The notes under the pieces: model-generated
What the model was told of the DNA's origin: nothing
Database searches by the model: none
Seen by the model: the letters and a program-made list of their open reading frames with translations, nothing else
Program-made: the position numbers and the translations under genes
Part shown: positions 17,559 through 28,459 of the stretch, piece after piece
Layout of the letters: every line of letters starts with the position of its first letter
How positions within the stretch are numbered: the stretch's first letter is position 1
Source of the DNA: Strigamia acuminata
Lineage: Eukaryota; Arthropoda; Chilopoda; Geophilomorpha; Linotaeniidae
Direction of reading: 5' to 3'
Assembly (NCBI GenBank): GCA_949358305.1
Contig: OX442323.1
Span: forward strand, 4,836,001 to 4,900,000
Length of the DNA stretch: 64,000 nucleotides

Positions 17559-19606
17559 GTCTCATCGGGAGTGACTGACTCAGTGGCTGCTGGTAAATGC
17601 TTAATTAACAGGTCAACCATGTTTTTCTGGAAGTCAGTAAATTTGGAGTCTAAAGTTTCTGACGTAACCCAATTTTGTTTGGGTCGTTTAAACTCGGGGT
17701 TGGGAGCAGAGTGGTTAAATCTTTTATTTGTATTTAACGAGTCTGATTTCCCTGCTAATTTTTTGGCAAGAGCGGGACATTCTCTTTTAAAATGTCCAGG
17801 CTCGTGACAGAAAAAGCATTTTCCAGTAGTTTTTTCATACTGGGCGGCAAATAATCGCTCCATTGAACCATCGTCAGTTGAGTCGTCATTTTCCGACTCG
17901 TCTTCATCTTCAACTTCATCTTGTGTTTGCGTTAAACGTAGTGAGGTTTTGGATGGAAAAATCTTAGATTTTTCGTGAAGTTTGGGAGTAGGATGATTCT
18001 CTCGATTATCGTACTCCAATTTGGCTGCAAGTTGAGAACTTTCAAACTTAGAGCGATTTGCTCCTACATATTGTAGAATGTCATCTACTGTAAAGTTACC
18101 ATACATTCCTTGTGTACATAACGCCGTGAAACTTTCTTGAGTTAGATTGTCGAATAATTGCGCACGTCCAGTTTTATCACCTGGCGGCACTTCACCTTGT
18201 TCTTGCGTATAACGCAGAAGAAAACTATAAAGTGATTCGTCGGCTCGTTGTTTTACATTAAGAAGTCGCCTTTCTCTTGTAAGTGGAACGAGGTCGAAAC
18301 AATCGAGAAAAGAGGCTTCGAAAGTTCGCCAACTGTTAAAAGTATGGCGTTGCTTATGGAACCAACGTTGTGCATGGCCTAATAGTCGTCCAGGTACAGC
18401 AGTGTGTACCATGTCGTCTAAAGGAATGCCTTTCCCGAGTGCGACAGCTTTGACGATTTCAAGGAATCGCGCAACCTCTGTCTGTTTCCCGTCAAAAATA
18501 GGAATCTCGATTCCTTTTCCAAAATTCTGACTGGGATTACTCGGGCTTCGAATCTGACCAACCAAACCCTGAATAATTTGTTTTACGTTTTCGTCTGACA
18601 AATTAGAAGCAGAGTTCGAATTGGGTGTAGACCGACTTTCTTGGTCTCTGAGTGGCGGATTTGGTTCTTCTCGAAAATTTTGGCGTCTATCAGGTGGCGG
18701 AGGAGAACGAGAATTATTACGTCGGTGGAAATTATTGTTATAATTTCCCCCTCCACCAGCGTGAGATTCGTCACTACTCGAGTTAGGATCGGAGTCACGA
18801 GGGTCACCAGGAGCTCTGGGAAATCGTTGATTTCTCGGCGGAGCTCGTCCACCCTGAGAGCGGGAATTTCTATAATTCCTAAAATCCCCATCAGATTGGG
18901 TGTGAGATTGAAAATTTTGATAATTTTCATTTCTCCCCCTTGGTAGGACCGACAGATTAGTTCGAGGCTGTGGAACTCGAAAAGAATCATTCAAATTCCC
19001 AGTGGGAGCGGGTAAATTATTATTTACTGCCGTCGCACTTGGCAAATTTCGGGAAATTGGCGCAGAAATATTTCCTTGTCCGGAATTTCCCATTCTTTCG
19101 GCCGAATTCGATCGCCAAGAACTAGCTGGTAACTGAATCGAAGGTTGAACGGATAATGAAGAATTTAACTGCCCATTGTCGTCACGAGCAACATTCATTC
19201 GCCATCCAGGTAATTGCTGGTAGCGATATGTGGCCGGTGAACGAGGGCCAGTTCGATCTACAGAAACACTTCGTTCGTTGGTTACAACTACATCGGGAGT
19301 AATTACACGATTTCTCTCGTGATGATTATTCGCCGTGTATTGTTGAGCTTCACACAGAGAGGAAAACTGCGTCACTTCCAATTGGTAATGGCGACAGTAA
19401 ACCTCTAAATCATGCGGGACGGATAGTGGATCCGTTTGAGAACTACCTGGGTTGGAAACGTCTCTAGGAACATTTTCTTCCCCCTGGCTTTCTAAATCAG
19501 ACTCCACAATTCCTCTTGGTGTTTCACACATACCACCACGTCGTCGTGCTCCACGATTTCCTCGTGTTCCACGAACTCTTACAGGTCTACGGGCCATAAT
19601 ACTCAA
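17549..19606 (-). CDS. gag: Element C Gag
   Basis: 685 residues. The N-terminal half is basic and Asn/Arg/Ser/Pro-rich (many RNN and RSPPPP stretches) and probably disordered. A retrotransposon-gag core lies at about 380-480 (GHAQRWFHKQRHTFNSW, then FLDCFDLVPLTRERR). An acidic patch (EDEDESENDD) precedes one CCHC knuckle near 607-620 (CFFCHEPGHFKREC). The ATG at 19606 opens the frame after a long leader. The stop lies next to the slippery heptamer used to reach pol. Confidence 0.93.
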   Translation of the reverse strand: MSIMARRPVRVRGTRGNRGARRRGGMCETPRGIVESDLESQGEENVPRDVSNPGSSQTDPLSVPHDLEVYCRHYQLEVTQFSSLCEAQQYTANNHHERNRVITPDVVVTNERSVSVDRTGPRSPATYRYQQLPGWRMNVARDDNGQLNSSLSVQPSIQLPASSWRSNSAERMGNSGQGNISAPISRNLPSATAVNNNLPAPTGNLNDSFRVPQPRTNLSVLPRGRNENYQNFQSHTQSDGDFRNYRNSRSQGGRAPPRNQRFPRAPGDPRDSDPNSSSDESHAGGGGNYNNNFHRRNNSRSPPPPDRRQNFREEPNPPLRDQESRSTPNSNSASNLSDENVKQIIQGLVGQIRSPSNPSQNFGKGIEIPIFDGKQTEVARFLEIVKAVALGKGIPLDDMVHTAVPGRLLGHAQRWFHKQRHTFNSWRTFEASFLDCFDLVPLTRERRLLNVKQRADESLYSFLLRYTQEQGEVPPGDKTGRAQLFDNLTQESFTALCTQGMYGNFTVDDILQYVGANRSKFESSQLAAKLEYDNRENHPTPKLHEKSKIFPSKTSLRLTQTQDEVEDEDESENDDSTDDGSMERLFAAQYEKTTGKCFFCHEPGHFKRECPALAKKLAGKSDSLNTNKRFNHSAPNPEFKRPKQNWVTSETLDSKFTDFQKNMVDLLIKHLPAATESVTPDETKN

Positions 19607-20440
19607 AGAAATACACGTACAAAAGAAAAAATAAACTTTAACTGACTAGCGTAAATGTAACACGCTTAATATTAAACTAAGAAATAATTTGAAAAAATAC
19701 AACCTTAGCTGCTAAAACTGAAGTGGCTTCGGGAAAAAACTGTCCTGTTGCGTGGTCAAGAATGGTCCAAACGGGCACTGGTCACAAAGGCACAACTGGA
19801 TGGTCGCACTGTCGAAAAGCAAGTGTGGCGGAATATTGGTTGTCAAACTAGCTTCCGGAAAATCTCCTTTGTCAAGACAGTCTGCTGCGATTGGCGATGT
19901 TGAAAAATTTCTGATAATTTCTAACCCGAAATTCTCAACAATGTCACATCTGGATGACCTACTCCGAGCTGCATCGTGAGTGGCTCTCTTTGGCACATTC
20001 TTTACCTTGTCAGGGATTAAAAAATCATAATTCCTAACATTGACAGAACAATAGAAAACTAGTCAAGTTTTTAACCAGTAACATAAAATATTTTAACTTT
20101 TTATTTTTTAGTCAGCAGAATTTCTAGTCAAATTCGTTTTTGATCGAAATTCAAGGTTTCGCAATTTTTCAGAATATAGCCGAATATTCTGGGAAAATCA
20201 AAATAGATTTTTTCGTAAGAGATTCGGAATTATAATGAGTTTTCAAAATAATCCAAAAATTCGACTCCAAATATTTCCAAAAGATAATGAGAATTTTTTG
20301 AAAACAAATGAATATTTCACAGTAAATTTATAGAGAAAAATCGGAAATTTTCTAATTATAATATCTACATAAAATAATCAAAAAATTCATTTTTCAATTT
20401 TACACTTGATCACAGAGTTCACTTCAATAAAATGCAACCT
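19607..20440 (-). other. Untranslated leader of element C
   Basis: About 830 bp between primer site and gag, very AT-rich at its upstream end. A 94-codon sense frame (19712-19996) is present but shows no recognisable domain. It could be an upstream ORF or chance. Confidence 0.6.
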
Positions 20441-20458
20441 ATCTCGGTGGGACCTCCA
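20441..20458 (-). promoter_or_regulatory. Primer binding site, tRNA-Gln
   Basis: The plus strand reads ATCTCGGTGGGACCTCCA, which is the 3' end of a eukaryotic tRNA-Gln including CCA. Its complement lies two bases after the 5' LTR of element C, in the correct position and orientation to be primed by tRNA-Gln. Confidence 0.85.
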
Positions 20459-20460
20459 CG

Positions 20461-22031
20461 TGTGACGATTACCTTCTGGAGATAGCAATTGCTAAACTAA
20501 AGTGTGAACTATCCGTGTGAAAATGTAAAATATGCAAACCTGATGTTTTCTCAAAACATATAACATTTATTCCGGTTTGAACCTTATATAAATACTATGC
20601 CTACAAGTGGCTAAAATGACGATAAGTTAAACTATACAGTTATTTGGCAAAAGCCCTGAAATAATATCATTTGAAGGCTTCAGTCATGCAATAAGAATTT
20701 GTGACGGTCTTATTGCTGTGACGTAAAAGATGTCATCTATGAATGGCTTTGGCTTCTAAATGGTCCGGGGTTTGGTTCTAAAAGGCGTGTAAATGGTTAG
20801 GCTGGGTGGGTTATATCCGAGAGGTGCGGTTGACTTTTCTGTATCGTCACACACATCGCGTCGCAGATAATTATTGTAATCAATAATTATTGCGAGATGT
20901 AACAATGTGAGAATAAATATTCATATTAATTCTATGGAATTGATCATGATATTTTATAGTCACAAACTTAACTAAAACTATGAAAATAAGTAAAATATAT
21001 TAAAATAGCGCCGAGCTATTTTTGCCCCGAGTGCAATCAACATCTAAGTTAGACTTAAATGTTCCGTCAAACCAATAACGAATTGAATCGAAATATCTCG
21101 CAGGAAAGGTTATCCATCGCCGGGAAATTACTCCACTCGGTCCTGGCTGGCGGGAGAGTAACCGGGAAATTACTCCGCGTCGATCACTCTGATAATGCGT
21201 CTGTGAAATATAAATACTCCACTCTAGATTCTACATTACCAATGCGTCTGTGAATTTTACTCCACTCTAGATTCTGCACTCTACAACGGAATGTTGGCAT
21301 GAAGCTGGAGGGAGTGCGTCTGTGGGTTGTACCCCACTCTAGATACTACACTTAAATGTGTCTGTGAATCTCTCCACTCTAGTTACTACATTTCTACAAC
21401 GGAATGTTGGCATGAAGAGGCGGGAAGTGTGTCTGTGAGTCTTCTACCCACTCTAGATACTTACACTAAATACAAAGTATTTCTACAACGGATTGTCGGA
21501 ACGTAGAGAAGTATAATATGTGCTCAAGTAATATCAGTATCAAACAAAAACAGAACAAGAGCGAGCTATATCCGTTTTGCAGGGGGATATATACTCGGTG
21601 AGGAGAATAGCTGTTCAGTGATCCAATGGGATCACTGGGCAGTCAAATCCATCCAATCCCAGATCATAGGAAGTGGATACTCAGGACATAGTCTTCTACT
21701 AGGTCCACTACAGGAACTGGATACGCAGGACACATTTTGGATTAAGTCCCTTTGACTATAATCCAAAAGGAGTCCAACTCACAGTGGGTGATGGGGGGTG
21801 ACTTCACCAGGTGTAGAGTTTGCACATAATTCAATAGAATTATGTGACAAATAAATCAACTAGTATTTAAAAGTGTATAAAGTTGCAGTGGAATAAAATA
21901 TAAATAGTAATTTATATTTTATTCACTCAAAAATTGTCGAAATTTGAAATTGCCGCTAAAACGTATCAGCGCCATCTATTGACAAAATAAACGTCCTAAC
22001 TAACAACGTGCATGACAGTGTAACCGTCACA
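20461..22031 (-). repeat. 5' LTR of element C (long, 1571 bp)
   Basis: In element orientation it starts TGTGACGGTTACAC and ends ATCGTCACA, so the ends form the short inverted repeat TGTGACG/CGTCACA. The left boundary is fixed by the adjacent primer site, and the right boundary by the edge of an interrupted inverted-repeat arm at 22032. A TATATA-containing stretch (about 21587-21595) is a plausible promoter core on the minus strand. The LTR contains a degenerate tandem array (21195-21467). The second LTR lies outside the window. Confidence 0.82.
21195..21467. repeat. Degenerate tandem repeat inside the LTR of element C
   Basis: Five imperfect units share the pattern GTCTGTGA, then 12-20 variable bases, then CCACTCTAGAT, then CTACAC. 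Two longer units also include CTACAACGGAATGTTGGCAT, with a third, diverged copy near 21483. Such arrays in LTRs can act as enhancers; that role is not shown here. Confidence 0.75.
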
Positions 22032-22957
22032 TGTTTAAAACCACCACGAGCTGGTTCATTGTTTACATATTGTGCCCTCTATAAAATTGGTTGCGAACTA
22101 ACAACTGTGGTGACCCAGTTGGGTTATTATCCCCCCCCCCCCCCCGAGCGGATATCATCCTTCTGAGTCACTGTAGAGGACTGGTCGTTCCCCTTGTGCT
22201 GGCTCCGCCTTCCCCCCCCCTGGGAAGCGCCTGCCCCGAGGGGAGTGAGGTGGCCGGTAGTCAGCCCCCATTGGCTGTAACCGGCCCCTCACCCCAGTAT
22301 ATAAAAGGTGGAGTTTCCCGCCTAAAACAGAACTTACACAAACGACACCAAGAACACAGCAACTACCTCACCGTCAGGCCTACTTCAAGTACAAGTTAGG
22401 ATTGATCGAGGATCGCTGAGTAAAGTGCAACTGTAACTCTCACGAATTTACCTGAGAGCTATTCCAGCGAAAGCAAGAGAATAGCCCCTGTGAATTCACA
22501 TCGAATAACCGCCCTACGGTTATTCCGCCACCGAAGTGTCCAAAAGCTTTGTAAGGAACCCCCAGTTCCCAGTCGAAGTCTTGAAACGCCAAATCTAACC
22601 CCTAGGCAACAGGCACGGATAGAAGACTCGAAAGAGCATTCCACTGCGTCCGTGAACGACGAATACGTGACGAATTAACGACAAGTCGAGACGCCACCAT
22701 TGTTCTGCCGACCACGCGGAACTAAGGACGCCATCTTGAGAAATCTTTTGTTCGACTCTGACCAAGTCGACTCTAGAATTGTAACTGAGTGTATTTTAAG
22801 GCATAACGCCTATTGAATAAATTACTTATTTAAATACATTTAGTATTCATTTGGGTATTTGCATAATAGATCACAGGTAAAGTATCACACGTTAACGCAT
22901 TTAAACCTATACCAAGTAGGACGCGACACAACAAACTATATGGCGCTTTAACTAATC
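22032..22957. repeat. Left arm of an inverted-repeat DNA element, split by a solo LTR
   Basis: Begins TGTTTAAAACCACCAC, which recurs perfectly inverted at 23871-23886. Similarity to the right arm continues through TGCCCTCTAT and GCGAACTAA up to 22105, then resumes after the solo LTR (TGGCGCTTTAACT to about 22957). Removing the solo LTR and one ACAAC copy restores alignment with the right arm. Confidence 0.85.
22106..22928 (+). repeat. Solo LTR of the element B family
   Basis: 823 bp, TGTGGTGACCC...GGACGCGACA, homologous end to end to the 820-bp LTR of element B but in the opposite orientation. Flanked by CAAC on both sides (ACAAC if the last A is shared), the expected scar of an insertion followed by LTR-LTR recombination. 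It has a better TATA box (TATATAAAAGG, 22298-22308) than B's LTR, an AATAAA at 22816-22821, and an expanded C run at about 22131-22145. Confidence 0.93.
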
Positions 22958-23777
22958 GACCTGAAAATTGTCCATAAATGTGTAATGCCTTATACCAATA
23001 CGGGTACATTTTATCATTTTGCCTTCGAGGGTAAAAAATCAGGAGAAATGGCCTCTAATTAAAATATCACTTATTAATTTGTGCATTTACATGGGTCAAT
23101 ACACCGACGCTCTATTGTTTGATGTTGGTTTATTGAATAAGTGACTGGAGTCTAATCAAGCATGAATAACATTTAAACTTTATATTTATGGTATTTTGTA
23201 CATCGTCCAATAAATAAGCATTTGTTTGATGAGTCCTAAGGCATGCCAGCAATGTGTGTGCCATGTGGATCTACTGATGCGTGACTGATTCAGGACAAAT
23301 ACAGCTGCTTAATTGCAGGATGTAGCAATTTAGTCAAGGAATTTTTGTATTAAACTTTAATTTGATTCTTTTGAGATAAGTGATAGAAGTGATAGAGTGC
23401 TTGTCTGGGGATTTAGTGTGGGATGACTTTCTTAAGGAACTGGCCTTGCATTTAATTTTGTAGAGTATGTTGACTGGAAAGGAGAAGTTTAATTTAACTG
23501 TTACATAAATTACCGGTGTAATAGATGGTCGGAACGGTCCGAGAATAAAAGCAATGGTAGGTGGACTCACCTTCAATGCGCTCATGGATTCAAGTGCGAA
23601 AGAAAAAGTGCACTCAATCCTCAAAAGACGAATTCACTTCTGCTTAAATTACTTAAGCGTGCATTCACATGTGTTGCTGCATCAGCTTCAATGCTCATGC
23701 ACGACGCGCATGTTCCATTGCGCATTGTTAACGTAGCATGATGCATGGTTGTTTACATGTTCCTTGCAAAACAGAGT
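22958..23777. other. Interior between the inverted-repeat arms
   Basis: AT-rich, with only short open frames and no recognisable transposase. Consistent with a non-autonomous foldback or MITE-like element; the superfamily cannot be assigned. Confidence 0.5.
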
Positions 23778-23886
23778 TAAAGTGCCATTTATTTTGTTTT
23801 TAGTTCGCCACTAATTTGATAGAGGGCATTAGTGTGTGAACAATAATAATGAATAATTTTGCACGAACTGGTGGTGGTTTTAAACA
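23778..23886. repeat. Right arm of the inverted-repeat DNA element
   Basis: About 109 bp, ending GTGGTGGTTTTAAACA; the inverse complement of the left arm starting at 22032. The left arm cannot be followed past 22032 because element C starts there, so the true outer ends are uncertain. Confidence 0.8.
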
Positions 23887-26425
23887 CTATCGGGAAAAGC
23901 CGAAAGTTGTTTGCCGAAGCGCTCTTTGCTAATGCAGTGAAGGCAGCTTAATAGTTATGCTGGAGTTTTAAGGGGCAGAGAATTACAATTTAGTAGAATG
24001 AATAATCAATGACTTCAAATTTAATCTGAAATGAAGTTCATTTATAAACAAAGTAAACAAAATGAATGGGAAAAAAATCTTGTATTTTTTTTGCTGATGA
24101 CAAATGTTTGAGCGATAAAGTGACCGTGTAATGGGTCTAGACTGCTGATCAATTTTTCACTGCAATTTTGCTAACGATTTTGCTGATCCAAGCGATAATC
24201 GCTTGATGGGCAGTTAATGTGACAAGAAAAATGCCCCTCTGGTGCCAATTCATGCAAACATTAAGTTATAAATAAAATTATTTATTATTTTGTTTGTTTT
24301 TTGAAACCATTCTGAAATGGCATAATTGACAAAAGAGAAATCCAATAGAATTCCAAGAATTCAATATTAGTTTAATGCATCCAACTGCAACTTGAGTATT
24401 GTCTAAGTAATTGGTTTTGTATTTCCATTAAGTTTGACATTTTTGTGCTATTTTTATTTAACTTTATGATTTGGGGTTCCCAAATATTTTATGGCAACTA
24501 CCTATGACGTCATTTGTGTGAACAACATTTGTCGACAAATGCGGAAATTAATATTTGAAAAAAAGTTGTTTATATTAATTTTTCTGTTTTATTGGATATA
24601 TTTTTCTAATCGTTTTTAAAATTTGAACAGTGCGTTTAAAAACGAAATTAAACGTTTCGATTTTAATATTATTCTTCAACCAATGAGCGCGTTGCTTCAA
24701 CCGAATCTCGAACCGAACATTTATTTCCGGTGAGTAATGGCCGCTGTCTACAACGAGAAACTTGAGTGAGAATTTTGTACTTTTTCGTTATTTGTTTAAA
24801 ACAAAACTTATTTCTTTTAGAGACGAATCCTGAGCCTAGATTAAACCATGTCGAGGTCCCGTCTTACAGTTCAATAAGCCCATGTTATAGATCGGTCTAC
24901 GAAAACATGAAATTAACGTTATAAAATGCATCAGGTACAATTTATCACGTTTTTATCCGCTGAAATTATGACTTTTTTATTTTTATCACCATAAATGAGC
25001 ATGTAAACGTGGTATATCCATTTTGTGGTAGTTTACCGCCACTAATCTATATTTTAAAATCGATTTTCATTGACGGATGCAATTTTTTCCACATTTTCTT
25101 TGAAATTTAGGACAAAACTTCAATTTCAAAATAGTTTCCTCTTTTAATAACACAGATGTTTTATTCATCACGTTTCAAGCTGTCAAAATTAGAGAGAAAA
25201 ATAACAAGTTATATAATAGTTATAAATATGTCTAGATAAAGAAAAATAATGTGTTTGTGGATATTCAGGTCAGTTTAGAAGGAAAAATGGAGTTGGAATG
25301 TGTATAAACTTTGTTTTGAGAGATTTTGCATGTTTTAGTATGGAGAACAGGTGTTGCCGAAACTTGTTATTCTCACACATGTTTTGAATTCTTTTATTTT
25401 AATGCTTGAATAGCATTAAAGTAGCATATGCATGTAAAGTTTAAGGAAAACTGCGGGATAAAAGTTGAATGGTGGTGTTATTGCCAAGCTGACTGCGGTG
25501 TTTAGGATATGAATAAGGAATGAGGGGTATTAGGGATGTGTGTGAGGATTGTTGGATAGAAGATTGAATTATAATTTTGATAAATTGTTTTTTATTTTTA
25601 TTTTGAGGAATTGTTTGGGAATTCGATTTTTGTAGTAATTTAAAAGATTTACGTATGGTTTTCTATGGATTTCTTTGGATTTTGAAGGAAATTGATTGTA
25701 TTTTGTAGGAAATTGGTAGAATTGGTAAAAGTGACTTACCGAAAAAAAAAAGAGATTAAGTGACTTCACTTACAAAAGAATCCAACATTTGTGTGTGTAT
25801 AAATCAATTTCTGCAAAATCCGTTAGAAAATTATAAATAAATAGGAATGGGAAGCTAGCAGGTGCAAAGAAAGAAGTGACAAGTAGTTTCTGAATCCATC
25901 TTGTGAAAAAGCTTTTTCGTCGTGATCTCTGTTGAGTAATCCCGAAATTAGGTCATATGACGCAGCCTCGTTGTGGAGTCAACGTAGATTCAAATCTTAG
26001 AGAATAAAAGGTTCAAGGAGTGCAAGTGTTTGCTCGACAGATTACCGTTGCATTCAGTGGAAATAAAGTGCCGCAAAGAACTAAAAGTCAATAAATTCAT
26101 ATTAAGCAGTTTTCTATCTTCAGAAATGCATGAGTCTGCATTTTTTTGCCTAATCTCTCGAGAAAAAACATTCTTATGCAGCGAATGAAAAACATATCTT
26201 TAGAAACCAATCAGAAATGTCAAAAACTGCTTTATATGTTATTTGTACAGGGGGATGCGTACACAGACAAAGTGGTGGAGATGCGGTTTTCCAAATAGAT
26301 CGGAAAAGTTTAAAACGTGTGGTGTGGTGTGTGTCGTAAACGCTCTATAGAAAGTGGAGCATTGACAAAACTTTGATTTTCTATGCAATTTGTATATTGA
26401 ATTCAATCGGTTTGGTTAATTTATG
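23887..26425. other. AT-rich stretch without recognised features
   Basis: No protein-like open frame of note. A good 5' splice-site sequence (CCGGTGAGT, about 24728-24736) follows a CpG-containing segment and could end a non-coding first exon, but nothing else supports a gene. Confidence 0.4.
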
Positions 26426-26690
26426 CCGTATTTTACCGATTAAGAGTCACCCTCGAATTGTAGCCGCCCTCGAATAGTAGTCGCCGCTGAGACACCAAGA
26501 ATTTCGTATTTTTGCAAAAGTACGGTATTGTTTCCATATTTAACCTCACGAACGATGAACATACGCTTATTTGTGACGTTCAGACTTTGTTCGTTAAACA
26601 AATGTAACAAACGAAAAACCAAAAGTGTAATTGCTGACAAAAATGGCAGTTTTGAATAAGAGCCGCGACTCTTAATCGATAAAATACGTT
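26426..26690. repeat. MITE, CCGTATTTTACCG family, copy 1
   Basis: Starts CCGTATTTTACCGATTAAGA and ends with the degraded inverse AATCGATAAAATACG. The interior carries the GAGTC-CCCTCGAATTGTAGCCGC motifs seen in the copies at 28197 and 31330. Confidence 0.75.
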
Positions 26691-26773
26691 ACTCGCGTTG
26701 TAATAGAAATCACTTTGAATTAGAATCCCTTGCTCAATGGGAGCATTTACTGTACGCTATTACTTGAGATTCT

Positions 26774-27370
26774 TTAAAGGTCAAGTGCACTGAGTGGGAT
26801 TTTTACATTTTCTGAAAGCCCGTACTAAAAAACCAATAATCATAAAAAAAAATTAAATTGTTGCGGTAATTATTTTATAATATTAATCCAAAAACGTAAG
26901 AATCAAACAGCAATGCATCATGGGAGTATGACGTAGTCAGTTCTAAAGTTCATTTGACCTGGATCCAGTTCTTAGATCTGGGTGGATCCAAGATGTCCGA
27001 ACTCAATCAATCTATTGTTTTTCAATGACAGGATTGATTTTAAATTTCTAAAAATATAATTCCGTCCTAGTTGCTATCAATGCTAAATAAAAAAAAACAT
27101 TTTTGAACAATCTTGAATCGTTTAAAAAAGTACGAATCAAATTTTGAATCGACAGTCAGTCTGCGCGTGTGCATGACTGTCTGATTCGAACTGATGACGC
27201 AGGGCAAGACGTCTGCGACAATCATGCATTGCTTTTTGTTAACTACGTTTTTGGATTGTTATTATAAAATAATTACTAAAACAATTTAATTTTTTACCCG
27301 ATGATTATTAGTTTTTTAATATGGGCTTTCAGAAAATGTAAAAATCCCACTCAGTGCACTTGACCTTTAA
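26774..27370. repeat. TTAA-flanked MITE (AGGTCAAGTGC family), copy 1
   Basis: Flanked by TTAA at both ends. Terminal inverted repeats begin AGGTCAAGTGCACTGAGTGG and run for more than 60 bp with few mismatches. A TTAA duplication is the hallmark of piggyBac-type insertion. The interior has no coding capacity. A second, more diverged copy lies at 29451-29949. Confidence 0.88.
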
Positions 27371-27740
27371 TGCAGGAGCTTCATTGTTGTTGTTTTTTTA
27401 ACTAGAAATTTGGGGGAGTAGATAATGAATTTTCTGAAAATGCAGATTGGATTGAATCTTTTGTGGGTTGTATGTAATTCAATCCAATGTAAATATTTCA
27501 ATTATGGTTTTATGGATCGATATATTAGACGACTACCACAGAGCAACTTTATGGCCACGTGGTGTCTTAACCTGGACTGTCATCTGCCGCTCTGGTAAAT
27601 CTTGTGACAATAGCTGGTCATTGGTGCTGATCCGGAAATGAGGTGCATCCTGTGACTTCAGTATTATAGGCTTTGAAGGCTCTGGAGTTTAGTGCAGAAT
27701 GTCAACTGCTTTCAACAACACATTGATGGAATGTACTTCA

Positions 27741-28123
27741 TTTTAGCGATTTCATTTTAGCGATTTTATTTTAGCAACACACCATTTTAGCGACACAAAA
27801 ATCGCTAAAATGACATGTTCGCTAAAGTGATGGTCGCTAAAACGACACTAATACTAAACTAATATATAGTTTAGGTTTAATTCTTAAGAAGGGCTAACAA
27901 GGGGGGCTGTGCCCCCCTCCCCTTGACCCCCCCACGAACCTAACCTTACTGGTTTTTTGATGCAAACCACTTTTTTGAGCCGGCTTGTCGCGGTAAATCG
28001 TGTCGTGTGGCTAAAACGTGTCGATCACTACTGGAAAATGACCTCATTGTTGCTAAAGCGTGATTGCTAAAATGGGACTTTTTTTTGTAAAAATTGCTAA
28101 AATGAGCATCGCTAAAATGACTA
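27741..28123. repeat. Repeat with bidirectional CATTTTAGCGA subterminal motifs
   Basis: Both ends carry several copies of (T)CATTTTAGCGA and its inverse TCGCTAAAATG(A). Centre: a C/G-rich hairpin (GGGGGGCTGTGCCCCCC near 27901). Probably a non-autonomous DNA transposon; superfamily unassigned. Confidence 0.65.
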
Positions 28124-28196
28124 TAACCGCATTAATGCCGCTTTATACCAAAATCAAACTGAAAAATCATGTCTGAGCACCCCCAAACACAACAAA

Positions 28197-28459
28197 TACC
28201 GTATTTTACCGAATAAGAGTCGCCCTCGAATTGTAGCCGCCCTCGAATAAGAGCTACGACTGAGAGAGGCGACTTGAAATAAGAGCCGCCCTCGAATAGT
28301 AGCCGCGGTTTATGTTACGTTCAATGAACGTAACATTGACATTGGCCACTATTTGAAATAAAAGCCGCCCCCGAATTGGAGCTGCCCCCGATTTGGAGCC
28401 GCGGTTCAAAGTGCTCGTTTTGAATAAGAGCCGCGGCTCTTATTTGGTAAAATACGGTA
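28197..28459. repeat. MITE, CCGTATTTTACCG family, best copy
   Basis: TACCGTATTTTACC at the left and GGTAAAATACGGTA at the right, consistent with a TA duplication around CCGTATTTTACC termini (Tc1/mariner-like). The interior is built from repeats of GAATAAGAGCCGC and CCCTCGAATTGTAGCCGC. Confidence 0.85.

Larger units (their letters stand above)
15138..22031 (-). mobile_element. Ty3/gypsy LTR retrotransposon C (cut by element B)
   Basis: On the minus strand: long 5' LTR (20461-22031), tRNA-Gln primer site, about 830-bp leader, gag, -1 frameshift signal, protease, reverse transcriptase and RNase H. It stops abruptly at the LTR of element B (15137). The integrase and 3' LTR must lie beyond B, left of the window. 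The right end falls exactly at the edge of the inverted-repeat arm at 22032, which supports the LTR boundary. Confidence 0.92.

Noticed and set aside
14298-20458. tRNA genes at the tRNA-Pro-like and tRNA-Gln-like matches
   Set aside because: Only the 3' end of each tRNA is present, exactly adjacent to an LTR, which is the signature of a primer site.
24640-24740. Possible first exon ending at CCGGTGAGT
   Set aside because: A single good donor-like sequence without coding or promoter evidence is not enough.
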